A stretch of DNA of 64,000 nucleotides from Kappaphycus alvarezii (Eukaryota > Rhodophyta > Florideophyceae > Gigartinales > Solieriaceae). Below, one piece after another: positions 19,921 to 29,839 of this stretch (its first letter is position 1; every line of letters starts with the position of its first letter). A model generated the notes under the pieces. The model worked only from the letters and a program-made list of their open reading frames with translations, was not told where the DNA came from and made no database searches. The position numbers were made by a program, and so were the translations under genes. Where the stretch lies: assembly GCA_002205965.3 (NCBI GenBank), contig NADL03000629.1:186001-250000 (forward strand), in the 5' to 3' direction.

Positions 19921-21562
19921 GGAGGACGCGATTTGGCGAAAATATTCCGTCCGGCGTGAAGAAAGACTGTGATGCTTGCGACTCAGCGTGTAAGGGAAGT
20001 TGATAGTATCCGTGAACGAAGTCGAACTCGGCGTAGCACTTGGAAGCGGAAGTTTTTGTTAGTTCCTGCTCCGTGTTGGGTGTCGGAAACTGATGCTTCT
20101 TCCTGAAGCGATTAATAGGGCGCAAATCAACAGTGAATCGGAAACCATCGGGACCTGATTTGGGCACAAGGAGTGGTGCCAAGGCCCAAGGGGACGTAGG
20201 ATTGGCGTTGGCCATACCACAATCGACGAGCTTGCTGACGTTTTTTGACAAAAGCTTTCGTTGTGCTTGCGTGTAGTTGCGCAAACGGACACGTAATGGT
20301 CTGGCGTCTTGCTGGATATCCATCTTGAGTGGTGGGAAGTCGGCAGGTGGACCGGATGAGAAGCTTTTCCGGAATATGTCGATGTGCGACTGCACAATGT
20401 GTTCTATTTGGGGCAGCTTATCTTCCGGGAACCCATTGCTAAAAGCGTCTTGGAGCATCTTGTCGACGGCCGCGGCGACTTCGGCATGTTGGTCCTTATC
20501 GAAAGTCTCGAGCAGATTGGTATCCGGAAACGGATCTGGCTCGTCCCTAACTTGGTGGTAGTTCACTTTAAGGCGGTCACGCTTATCTGCCATTGTGAAG
20601 TTGAAGCCGGCAGTGGGGGCTCCACTGAAACGTGCGGTCATTAGGCGGCTGACTTGTCCGCCTCGCGTCCCATGTGCTAGACTGAGTATGGTTGAGCTGT
20701 CGGTTTCGTCCAACATCGCACATTTCTGCTCGAGAAGGCTCTTTGTGTCTATGCAGAGGTGTTGCAAGACCGGCAGGCCAATCAGAAGGTCTTCGGTTGC
20801 TAAGTCGTCATCAGCGACGAGGAAGGTCACGTTAACCAACACGAGCGATCCTGTGAACGGCTGAAGGACAGTTCTTGGCGGTGTCCACGAGAGTGAAAAG
20901 GAGAATGTCTCGGCCTCCGACTTGTTCTTGAGCGCGACCTGCAGATGCGCCTTAGAAATCTTTGTCATCTTACCAATGCCGTTGAGTACGGCGCGCTCGA
21001 CGAGCTTAGGGGAGACGATAGGCTCGTCGCTTCCGTCGTCTGTGCGTCCATTAGCTGTCATGCTCTCGGAGCCCTCGGTCACGATGACTGGAAAGGACGT
21101 TCCTATATGTGGATTCTCTTCTATATTCGGTTTGCTCGGTGCTTTCAGCCGCCGAACAGTTTGGTGCACCTTCGGTTCATCCTTGACCTGGGCGTGCTCC
21201 CGCATCTGTCCGCGGGTTGATCTAGATGGGCCCTTGCGAGCCTTCTCTTTTGCGTAGGCCTTGAGTAACGACGCTTCTTCGTCCTCCAGGCACTCCCTGC
21301 AGTCTCGCAGAAGATGTCGTATGCCTTTAGATTTGTGTGGTCCGTAGAGGCAAACTGGGGCTTGTTTGGAGGGTTTCGACTTAGCGGACGAATAAGCAGT
21401 GTCTTCCTGTCGGCTCCCGCCGCGATTGCTGCGTTTGCCCTTCTTCGTTCTCATCACAACTGGCTGAGTTTTGCCGTTATCGACAAGTTGGAAGGCCTCG
21501 TAGAGTCGTATCGCGTGTTCCATAAAGCCTTGGAAGTCCTTGCGCAATTCGTACTTCGAGAA
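19790..21562 (-). pseudogene. Gypsy-2 nucleocapsid, protease and RT N-terminal half
   Basis: A long open frame continues gag after the stop. A weak Cys/His cluster (CLYGPHKSKGIRHLLRDC) follows a basic region. The protease triad is degenerate (DDGSDEPIVSPKLVERAVL, DDG in place of the usual D-S/T-G). The RT is recognisable: SPWALAPLLVPKSGPDGFRF, TVDLRPINRFRKKHQFPTP, YAEFDFVHGYYQLPLHAESQ (motif A) and SPNRVLHGTKNAVMCLQASL (motif B position). The frame is lost at the active site near 19830, where a third frame reads CLPEDILAHA at the place expected to read x-DDILAHA. This suggests a damaged catalytic pair. Confidence 0.85.
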
Positions 21563-22135
21563 TTAGAGGTCCGACTCTAGTCGGCCATGCAGAGAAACGT
21601 GACGGATGGCTGAGGGGGCGTGGTAAACAGCTATCTTTTGATTCTCTTTCAGGATCCAGGACAGGCCGTTCCTCTGCAGTATCTTGAGATACTTTACAAA
21701 AAGGTTCTGTATGCGAGAGGTCGCGTTTGCGTCTTGCATGTCGTTGCGCAGTTCTTGTACAACTACGCTGTCCAGCTTGGCTAATTTCACTACTTCCTTT
21801 GACTCAGTAGCTCTAGCCTTGAGAAAGTCTCGTAACTTTTTCTCGGTGAGAGCGTCGTAAGATGTCCCACCGTCGATGAAACCGAGAGCAATCGTCGACT
21901 CCAACCATTCTGCTTCAACGCAGAACTTGAGATTGACTGGAGTAACAACCTCGTTCGTGACAAATTGTTGCGCGACCAACTGGCCGGCGCACTCCTGCAC
22001 CTCCTTAGCGTACTGATCGTACGCGCGCTGAAAGGTGCGAATTGACGATGAATCGGCTGCTTTGAGGCTTGGGTGGGCGACTGTAGTTGCCACGTACTTC
22101 GATGATGCCGACGATATCTCTGGAGAGTCAGACAT
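21563..22135 (-). pseudogene. Gypsy-2 gag (in-frame stop)
   Basis: A 190-codon frame from an ATG at 22135 begins MSDSPEISSASSKYVATTVA and includes CVEAEWLESTIALGFIDGGT, then KKLRDFLKAR and QNLFVKYLKILQRNGLSWIL. It resembles the gag region of oomycete-type gypsy elements, but no numeric similarity was computed. A single TAA at 21563-21565 separates it from the same reading frame downstream (FSKYELRKDFQGF). The break is one stop codon and not a frame change. It lies within gag rather than at the gag-pol border, so mutation is likelier than readthrough. Confidence 0.7.
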
Positions 22136-22288
22136 TTTGTGGAGATCTTCGTTCAGAAACAGAAGTGTAACGTAGTCATTCGAATCGTAATCAATGTGCT
22201 CGAAGTTGCGTCGTTACCGGCTGTCTATGCCTGCACACTATGGCTGAAGACTCGTCGTGCCTAGACGTAGTAGAGCCGTAGTGATCAC

Positions 22289-22591
22289 TGTGACGTAATC
22301 CGACTGGTTGATCGTGATTGACGGTAAGAGAGTAGTATCCCGACGCCAGCAGAGGCGCACGCGGACAGCACCCGGTATTTATTGACTTCAAAAATATACC
22401 GGGTAGACCCGGTGGTCCGATAATGGGCCCACTAGCCCCAGCTGTAATTACCGACGACGACAGTCAATTACAGTGGACGAATCATGACAGTACGTGACAG
22501 CGAGCGGATTGCTTACTGTCAGCACAGTAGAAGCTGGCGAAGATGCAGATGTAGCGACTGAGCTAAAAGGTTTGCACAATATCTGTGCACA
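22289..22591 (-). repeat. Gypsy-2 5' LTR (303 bp)
   Basis: This is the second copy of the 303-bp repeat; its outer flank 22592-22596 is CCATA. The bases just inside (minus strand GTGATCACTACGG) do not look like a standard TGG-initiated primer binding site, so I cannot assign the primer. Confidence 0.94.
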
Positions 22592-22917
22592 CCATAGCGG
22601 AGAGATTTCGCGCTCTCAGATGCAGTAAGGGTAGCGAGGGGCGTGTGAATCCGCTGTTGGGCGTATGGAGCGGAGTGGGGGCTGATGACAGTGACGTCGG
22701 AGCCCTGCGGGACGGGAGAGAACTGGACATCATCGATGTAGATGTCGAGGCGGCGGCGGGAGCTGGAGGGTCGGGGCAAGTCTTGCGGGAAGTTCCATTC
22801 CCGGACAGGGCGAATCCCAATTGATAAGCGTGATACCTCGGAAATGAGGCGGTCGCGAACACAGTTGTGGCGCCGAATGGAGCCGTCGGCGCAGGGATAG
22901 ACAGAGGCATGGTGTCC
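22592..22917 (-). pseudogene. Lineage-B endonuclease fragment, copy 3 (right arm of inverted duplication)
   Basis: The minus strand encodes RRRLDIYIDDVQFSPVPQG followed by SDVTVISPHSAPYAQQRIHT. This is the same PD-(D/E)XK block as at 17.1 kb with a few replacements. It is a 5'-truncated copy whose left end was separated from 17347-17406 by Gypsy-2. Confidence 0.8.
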
Positions 22918-23600
22918 GTATCAAACGCGTTGATATGACTAAAACGTTTGCTGTGGTTTTCGATAGTTTTATCCATGTTCCTCTGTCGAAGTTACAATTC
23001 AGATTAAAAATAAATCTCGAACTCAAGTGTAAAGCAAGTAATTCTGTTACTGTGGTAGACAATGGAAAGGATTTGTTGAAAACCTGATCCAGTTCCGTCA
23101 TAAATGAATGGGCAGTGAGTCCCGAATTTTGGTTCTCATGATTTCTTCTTTTTTTCGAAATATATTCAACGCAGTAGTAGGTGCCGGATTATCACTTGGT
23201 ATATACTTTAATCCTTCAAGCTTGCGAGTAAAAATTCCAGACAATGTCGTGCCGGTTGGGAGACTTAATGGACTCTGCGACAGGGCTTTAACTTCGAAGC
23301 CAACTGTTTTGGGGTAGATGTGATGTGATGTGTTGTTCTTGTCTCTTTTTAGACCTCTCGTAGTGAGTTACTAGCTATAATATATATATCACTCTAAAAC
23401 CTTAGCTTTCTAAGACTCAACATGTTCCAGTTCCAAAAACCATCTTTCAAGCTGAGATCCTATCTTCCATGACGGCCTATCCCAGTTGTTGACATGCTGG
23501 CAATATCAATAAGATATCGAGATCAAATGACTAACCATGCTCCATGTCAGGGTATCGCTTAGTCTTGAGCAGGCGTGGGATACTGGATAGCTGTATCCGG
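22918..23600. other. Unassigned AT-rich spacer
   Basis: No recognisable gene. A plus-strand frame 23108-23317 (69 codons, starting MGSESRILVLMISSFFRNIF) and its minus-strand counterpart do not resemble known families. The stretch near 23360-23400 is a TATATA-rich run. It may hold the remaining part of the copia LTR at its right edge. Confidence 0.3.
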
Positions 23601-23940
23601 TTGCAGTCAGCGGAATAAAAAACCGTAAAACATATCGAAAGCCATGAAGAAATTATTCGGATTTGAACTGCGCAGCTGTGCAGTCCTAGCTGTCCGACAC
23701 TGGCCCCCTTTAAATTTTCGAATCATTTTCATGCCCATGACGGAGGCTGTGCCGGTCTCTCTACCCACGCATTCGGTTTCAGCTGGCCTCCCTTCCACCT
23801 TCTGGTAGATTGGAGTGCCATCCACAGCTTTCGACGCATCGTCCGGTTTCGCAATTGGCTTGACAATGATACGATATCTACGCTCCTGTACAAATTTACT
23901 GGATACCAACCCACATATCTACCACAGTAAATTAACCCCC
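23601..23940 (-). repeat. Ty1/copia 3' LTR region (end unclear)
   Basis: It begins on the minus strand after the polypurine tract (AAATGGGGGG near 23945-23935) that follows the RNase H coding end. The first about 160 bases recur on the plus strand at 2512-2684, which supports repeat status. The far end of the LTR is not resolved and could lie anywhere between about 23450 and 23650. Confidence 0.6.
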
Positions 23941-24569
23941 CATTTACACGGTTTCAGATGAATCTTGTTCTGTGCCATCAACATTTGTAGGGCTTGATTC
24001 GAGTGTTCCTTAGTGAACGCATCGGCTGCATTCTGTTCAGACGGAATCCAAAAAATCTCAGTTATCTCTCTTCTCTCGTATGATTCGCGCAAAAAACGAA
24101 TATCGATCAATAAATACCTCTCGGAGGTCGTATTGAGGGATACGAGACTATCATAGAGGCTTCTCGAGCCTGTTAATATGTGCAAAGACGTGGTTGTCCC
24201 CATGATATCGTTCACAGGGAGGCGAATAGTAGAAGAGATATCAAAACCATGAGCCAAAGCGTACATTTTAGCGGCCAACATTCTGCATGTAATACGTCTG
24301 GGCTTCATACTCCCATAATGTACGATATTTGCAGAGCCAGAAGCGTCCATAACTACCATCACGAACCCCATTTGCTATTTCAGATCTGGAATAGAGGCAA
24401 ACCCGGCATCAACAAAGACGGCAACACAAAGAGTTACTCTCTGTAGAGGAACGAAATGTAGACCACGTGAAGGACTCAACATGCACTTCTTGATAGCACG
24501 GTTCACAAGTTTAGCGGCTTTTACATCGGGTTTCATGATCTGCGAGGGGGCTGAAAACGTGTAGGGCAT
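23919..24569 (-). pseudogene. Copia RNase H
   Basis: The frame 24569-24375 includes MPYTFSAPSQIMKPDVKAA and CVAVFVDAGFASIPDLK (first catalytic Asp). The frame 24371-23919 gives MVVMDASGSANIVHYGSMKP, LTGSRSLYDSLVSLNTTSER, LLIDIRFLRESYERREITEI and WIPSEQNAADAFTK. These are hallmark Ty1/copia RNase H sequences. One frame change separates the two frames. Confidence 0.88.
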
Positions 24570-25600
24570 GTCAGGTCGACATACCGCCGAGATATATGCC
24601 CGCGAGCTCGCTGAGCGATGTATTCATCCTTTTCAACATTCTTCTCATTGCTTGAGTTGATACGCGCAACCTGGGTTGGCTGCGATATTTTATAAAAACT
24701 ATTCTTATTGGAAATTTTGGCACCATTGAAGCGAACGAAGTTGCGATTGTGTATGAATTCAGCAGATTTGCACCGAAAATCTTTGGAACCTGATTCCTCC
24801 AGTCGGATGAAGGAACGGTTGCCGGCGTTCGCAGTTTCGTCGGTCTGAATACATGTGACACCCCTCGGAGTATCCAAGGCGGATGATTTAATAGCAAGCA
24901 TCTTAGAGGTATACATAAAACACATGTCGTGAACAGCGGGCTTCAGTGTCAGCACTGCCTGATGATGTCCAGAATATGTCCAGAACTAATGTATATCAAA
25001 CTCCGGAAGGTCATAAAGGGGCCGTCGTAGACGGAGAAGTGTGTCTTGAGAAAAACCGAGAGAGGGCGGTGGGCGAATAAAGACAGGTCATTGTAGGGAA
25101 GAAGTAGATTGGGTGTATGCTTGAGAAATTTCACGTGAGAAGAAACTTAGATCTGAGTCCATGGCACATAGGGAGACAAGGAGTCTGAACGATACACGTT
25201 GCACGGTCGGTTCGTGCGTCATCAGCCCATGTTTTTTGTCGTGGATGCTTGGACGACTAGACGAGACTTTTACTGTGCATCCTGCTGTCCAGCGTTCTTA
25301 ATCTCGTCCACGAAGCGACTGCCATTAACCCGAAAACCATCAGTCTCTGACTTTTGTACCGGTTCAAAGAGAACTCTAGACACCAGTCCTTCGTACTCCC
25401 TTTGGCGAGAAGCGGCAAATCTAATGTCATCAATTGGTTGCGTAATTTGTGTTGCAGCACGGGCGACATGTGCCGTGATAGTGGGAGCGTCCGTCGGGTC
25501 TGCCTCAACAAACCTCTTGACTATAGTTGATCGGAACTTAGACGGGCCATATGGTAACAATACGGTGCATGTATCACCTCCTAGGCCTAGAAAAATGAAA
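24533..25600 (-). pseudogene. Copia reverse transcriptase (degenerate)
   Basis: The frame 25560-25270 reads MLPYGPSKFRSTIVKRFVEA and ends SRFVDEIKNAGQQDAQ, the entry to a copia RT. Beyond a stop, traces such as SREISQAYTQST near 25120 (motif A region) are visible. The frame 24955-24533 gives RGVTCIQTDETANAGNRSFI and further RT-to-RNase H connection sequence. The catalytic YVDD is not traceable. Stops and indels are frequent throughout. Confidence 0.75.
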
Positions 25601-25683
25601 GGTCCTTCCCATTGATTGCTCCTTGTCCGGGAAATGAGAACTTTAGAACCCAGCGGTATAGCATGGAGGTCAGATGTGTTAGG

Positions 25684-26365
25684 TCAGTTACGGCAGTTCA
25701 GTGCGGCCTTGATCTGACGCGTTGCGAACATCTTGACCATCTCCTGTGTAGCCCTTCGGACAGCTGAAGCTCGATGATACATAGATGGAATGGGCTTCTC
25801 ATTTGGAACGCCGAGGCCGGGTAGAGCTCCATGTACTAGGAGGGTCGGTACAAGTCTGTCTGGACCGACATAGTCATTGATTTCTTTGACAGTGGATTGG
25901 AGCGCAGCTTCTTTGTCCATATCAGGGGCTTCTGACATTATGATGCAGTGTGCGAGGCGGACGGGTTCATGGTATTGCTCTACGATTGTCATGGAATTCG
26001 GGCTTCAATTGGTACAGGCTTTGTTCTGATGTGGAGGAGGTCAGAATTGGTCTTAATCGACTTTGCCGTGAAATTCTTTCCTGCATCATGTGCCACGATA
26101 TCGGAGCGACCGAGGTACATATCGATCCAGCACGTACGGAGTGATCGCCAGATCGATTCTGTGGAGATATTGGGAAGCCATCGTGCGGCTTTTTAGTATG
26201 TCAATTCATCCACCACGTGCAGTACCGGCTGTCTGTCGATTTAGAAATATCCATATACACCGTGTGGTTGAACTATTTGTAACCACGCAACGTGAATTTG
26301 AATCGCCTTGGCTTTGGAGAGTTGAACTGACAAGATCGGCAATTACGTTCAATCTTGTGCAGTAA
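25684..26365 (-). pseudogene. Copia integrase
   Basis: Pieces in shifting frames: HKIERNCRSCQ (CC half of the zinc domain) near 26350, VYMDI near 26260, a stretch including AARWL near 26190, and SDIVAHDAGKNFTAKSI near 26090 (second catalytic Asp). The frame 25992-25684 starts MTIVEQYHEPVRLAHCII, whose Glu sits where the third catalytic residue belongs. The tail includes VPTLLVHGALPGLG and RRATQEMVKMFATRQIKAAL. Confidence 0.75.
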
Positions 26366-26370
26366 ACGTC

Positions 26371-27881
26371 TCGTGCCCCTATCTACGTACGATAAGTCTG
26401 CTCATTTGCATCCAGATAGCTATGAAAATAGCGACAATAACTCTCTACGGACGGTAACTTTTAAGAAAGATTCAATCCTTAAGTCATGGGTTTTATTCAG
26501 AAATAGTATCTAAAGATCGCATATCGCTATTCAAGTTTTACTATGTATAGTAGACGCTCTTCTTTTCTTTATTTTCTATACGGATGAATATGAGAGTTTT
26601 GGTAGCTCTTGGAGGCCATTTTCTGTTTATTATGGTAATTTTCGTGTGTATCATATATTCTGACATCGGGGTAGAAACGAGATACCATTTTCTGTCTCAA
26701 ACATCCGCATTTAGATAAAACCAAGTCAAAGAGCTGAACTTTAACAAGATAAATAAGAAATTCGCATCTTCTAGACGGTATGATGTCTTATGTCAGTTAA
26801 ATTCCTTTTTGTGCATATAGCTTTGGTTAATCAGTTCCAAGGCAAGATGGACCTCTCAAATTAAAACGTAAAGGATTCAATATTATTTAGAAAACACTGA
26901 AATTTTATCACGAAAATACTACAATTTCTCCAGGTTGAAAATGCTCTGTATTGTACACAAGTCTTGCTAGAAGTTCTTGAGAAATACTTATCATCTTCAC
27001 CAAACTTTTTTTGCTGAAAGAATAGAGCTGTTACTCTGGTACATTTAAACCATTTCAAAATATCCTTAAATAATTCCGAAGCAATTTTTGGAGGAAGAAT
27101 ATGCAGTTTAAAGTATGTGTTAAAATATCTGTGTTTTAGACTAACGATATTTACTCTTGAAAAACACACCCTGCTACCAGCCTGAACGGCCTAGTAGGCT
27201 TCGGCTTCGGAGGCTATGGTGGAAGTATTCGCGACGAAATTTCTCGGATTACTAGCCTTCAACCTGAAGGCCCTGTGGCGCAGCTGTTTTGATGGTACTA
27301 CCCTCCAGCTCCGGTTCTTTTGGCGAGGTTTGATGCTCGAGGCGGGGCACTTACAGATATGAACTTCTTGGGATACGGCACTCCGGTTCCTTTAGATGCC
27401 GGAAAAACTTTGGCCACCCAGTCAAAGGCGTCATCTTTTCCCGGAAGATGACGCCTTTGACTGGGGTTGATACACCAGGGTAAGTCCCTGGAAGTTTTAT
27501 TAATTTCTGCACTGGGGGTTGTCCAGAAGGATCAGGGTGAAACATAATGTTGCAACCCGCTTGCAATCAAACAGGAAGGTAAATCTACTATATATTTTGA
27601 CCTTCTGTCGGATTGAAAAAACTCGTAGCACAGACAAACTTTTGTCGATATACCAGGTGTGGGGGTTTAGGCGCACACCAAGTAATTGCTGGTTGATCTG
27701 GTTGTCTTTTTTATTGTCTCCCGGAGAGCAAGCCGGTGCCTCAGGCCGGGGTTTTTATAGACAGTCCAATTTTTCCAAAATAGTACTTCAATAAAATATT
27801 TTCATAAGAAATTTGCGAATACAGTACCTAAATTGCTGATTTTTTATCATGCCAACGGCAGTACTGTGGTGAACCACAATT
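26371..27881. other. AT-rich intergenic stretch with a perfect hairpin, no gene recognised
   Basis: No frame here resembles a known family. The minus-strand frame 27351-27566 spans a perfect inverted repeat and is probably accidental. The composition is AT-rich to about 27160, then mixed. The segment 27640-27790 has LTR-like features (a TTTTTATAGACA stretch), but I found no second copy. Confidence 0.4.
27417..27465. repeat. Perfect 21-bp inverted repeat with 7-base loop
   Basis: Left arm 27417-27437 (CCCAGTCAAAGGCGTCATCTT), loop 27438-27444 (TTCCCGG), right arm 27445-27465, the exact reverse complement. The arms are free of mismatches. It may be a foldback structure, a small-RNA hairpin or the junction of an inverted duplication. 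Confidence 0.85.
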
Positions 27882-28490
27882 TTGTGGCCCAAATTAGACC
27901 CGCTTACAGAGCCGCGTGCTTTACTAAGCTCAAAGGATCGTCGAATTTTCGCTCTCGCTCTCGCCTCTGCGGACTCTGATCTCGAATTTCAACGTAACGC
28001 CTGCGCTGTAATCGTGAGCTACATTTTCTTCGAACGTGGCGAAGCTGGGGTGTCTCTGTTGCTGACCAACATCACGTTCACTCCAGATTCAATCAACATC
28101 GCCATCGCACTACGCAAGAGTCGTAACCGGGTTGCTCATACTCTTGCTGACCGCCGAGATACTCGCTTCGATACTAGCGTGATGGAACTGTTCTGTCGGT
28201 ATGATACTCTACGCCGCTCGAACCGATCAGGGAACAAATATTATTGGGCTTTACTTTGGACTCGTCTTTCTACTAGTGCCAGAACCATTACTCTCTGGCT
28301 CCAGTTTTATCTCGCTCGTTCTCAAGTTACACCTCCGCCTCAAGTCTCTTGGTCCTCGCACTCACTGTGCATGGGGGCCGCATCAGAATTTGCTGCGATT
28401 AGGGTTAAAGAATATTGCATATTGATTTGGAGAGATTGATCCGCTGGACGCACATTCCGCGAGTCCTACCTGGATGCTTGGGTGATGCAA
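27882..28490 (+). pseudogene. DIRS-like tyrosine recombinase, catalytic domain
   Basis: The frame (27882-28439, 185 codons) resembles the recombinases of DIRS-type retroelements. It shows FALALASADSDLEFQRNACA, a basic beta-strand-like segment ALRKSRNRVAHTLADRRD and WSSHSLCMGAASEFAAIRVK, the HxxR box region. Here the expected Arg of HxxR appears as Cys (HSLC). A stop at 28437-28439 precedes FRESYLDAW, which would carry the catalytic Tyr. Both changes imply it is inactive. It lies on the same strand as the RT-RNase H 1.4 kb downstream. Confidence 0.7.
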
Positions 28491-29580
28491 TGTGATGTTC
28501 CCTCTTTTTCTCTGAGATTAACTCGTAACTTAGGCGGTGAAGAGCTTTTTTGATTGCGTCGTCTAAGAATTCCCGGTCGGAGGGATCGATAGGGATTTGA
28601 GGGGGACGGAATTGAGTGTCGGAAAGGTATGTTTTCTCCGGGCGCTCTTAAACTCAAAAATAGACTGCCCGAAGAAGTAATTCGGAAACTTGAATGGTTT
28701 GGGTCTAAATAGGAGCGGCGCGTTGAGTGTTGCGCCATAGGACTTGACATATAGGACAAAATGACGGCGGAGATGAACGCTTTACTTGCGAATAGGCTTT
28801 TCGGCCGGAACAGGCTGGTTCTTTCCCGGTCCCTTCGGAGGGCTTCGATTTCCGGCAGCTTGCTGCTTTTTGAAGTCCTTTGAGTAAGCGTGCGAACGAA
28901 GCTCAGTAAACTTCTGCTTGGTAGATCGGTACAAGTGGAACGAGTAGGGTAATTCGTCTTCTCTGAGGTACATCTGGAGAAGAATATCCTCGAATTTACC
29001 GGATTCCAAAGACTCGGTGAAGAAATCAACTCGTTCCAATAAACTGGAATAGGAAGCTTCAAGAAATTGCTGCAGTACAGCGAACGCCTCGGTAGCGGCT
29101 TGGATGTCCTTAGCAGCCACCACCTCGGTGACTCAATGAGCTCTCATGAGTGCGTTCTCACAGTTGTTTCCCACGTTCCAGAAGACTTCATCTTCCCACC
29201 CGTCCCTTTCATAGGCTGTTTTGTTGCGCCCAAAAAGACCTTCAGGTTCCAGAATGAACTTTTTACCGGAAACGGAGCGACGGTAAGAGGTTTCTCGAAC
29301 TTGTTGAGCTTACCAGTGGCGACGTAAGCTCGCTGAGTGACTAAAGTTTCGCCCTCTTGCTCGGCACTTGGGAGCGGCCGTTAAGAATTCATTTCCCCAA
29401 CCTTGAAGGCCTTGGCGGCGGCCGTGGCGTGATCAGCGGGATCCGATGGCGTATGTGCGGCAGCGGAGGACCCACCAGCCGGAGCGGCTTGGGCGGAAGG
29501 ACCGGCACCACCCTTGAGCAATTGACGACTTCGGAGAGCTGATTCTGGAGGGTGGAAAACTTGTTTTCAAGGGCGTCCAT
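28466..29580 (-). pseudogene. Possible gag of DIRS-like element (tentative)
   Basis: Minus-strand frames 29580-29389 (MDALENKFSTLQNQLSEVVN, coiled-coil-like) and 29123-28782 (AATEAFAVLQQFLEASYSSL, ending in the basic Lys/Pro-rich SPPKGPGKNQPVPAEKPIRK) look like a gag: a helical core and a basic tail. Sequence between them is coding-like but shifted. It is divergent from the RT and convergent with the recombinase, which is an odd order for one element. It may belong to a second, inverted element. Confidence 0.4.
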
Positions 29581-29839
29581 ACGGGAACCGTTTGATGCAG
29601 TAGAGGAGGATTCGGAATTATAAATGGTGTTGTGTTGTGTGAATTTCAGCCTAGACGGTGATTCGTCTGGAGCAGGTTCGAAGAATGAGAAAAAGCGACG
29701 ACTTCAGCCGAAGCTTTCAGTCTGCACAAGGATGGCTACCCAATCTCAAACGCATTCTTTACAGTTACCGGGGGAAAACAGCGGTTGGTTGTAAAACCTT
29801 TCCCGCCATTTTAGGTTATTTAGGGACACGCCTGTCAAA

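Larger units (their letters stand above)
17407..22591 (-). mobile_element. Gypsy-2: Ty3/gypsy LTR retrotransposon with chromodomain-like integrase tail
   Basis: A 5185-bp element with 303-bp LTRs (TGTGACG...GCACA) and a perfect 5-bp duplication CCATA (17402-17406 and 22592-22596). Minus-strand order: gag, degenerate zinc/protease region, RT, RNase H, integrase and a C-terminal domain that looks like a chromodomain. RNase H and integrase resemble elements I know from oomycetes. The coding capacity is broken by a stop in gag, a frame change at the RT active site, and shifts in integrase. It is a different family from Gypsy-1 and Gypsy-3 and lacks their TGGTACTCTTG site after the 5' LTR. Confidence 0.94.
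16943..22917. repeat. Inverted duplication of lineage-B 3' end, interrupted by Gypsy-2
   Basis: Positions 16943-17310 on the plus strand recur as the reverse complement in 17347-17406 and 22592-22917, which are contiguous once Gypsy-2 and one CCATA are removed. The two arms differ by scattered substitutions and small indels, so they are two copies rather than a perfect hairpin. A spacer of about 36 bases (17311-17346) separates the 3' ends, which face each other. Confidence 0.85.
23919..26370 (-). mobile_element. Ty1/copia retrotransposon, 5'-truncated
   Basis: On the minus strand from 26370 down, integrase, RT and RNase H appear in the Ty1/copia order (IN before RT). All are broken by many stops and frame changes. 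The gag, protease and 5' LTR are absent. The style of the RNase H end and the integrase tail reminds me of fungal and protist copia elements. It is an old, dead copy. Confidence 0.88.

Noticed and set aside
23640..23700. tRNA-like TTCAAATCC on the minus strand
   Set aside because: A B-box-like word is present, but the acceptor and anticodon arms do not form; it lies in or near the copia LTR.
27351..27566. Minus-strand 71-codon frame near 27.4 kb
   Set aside because: It runs through a perfect inverted repeat and has no similarity; accidental.
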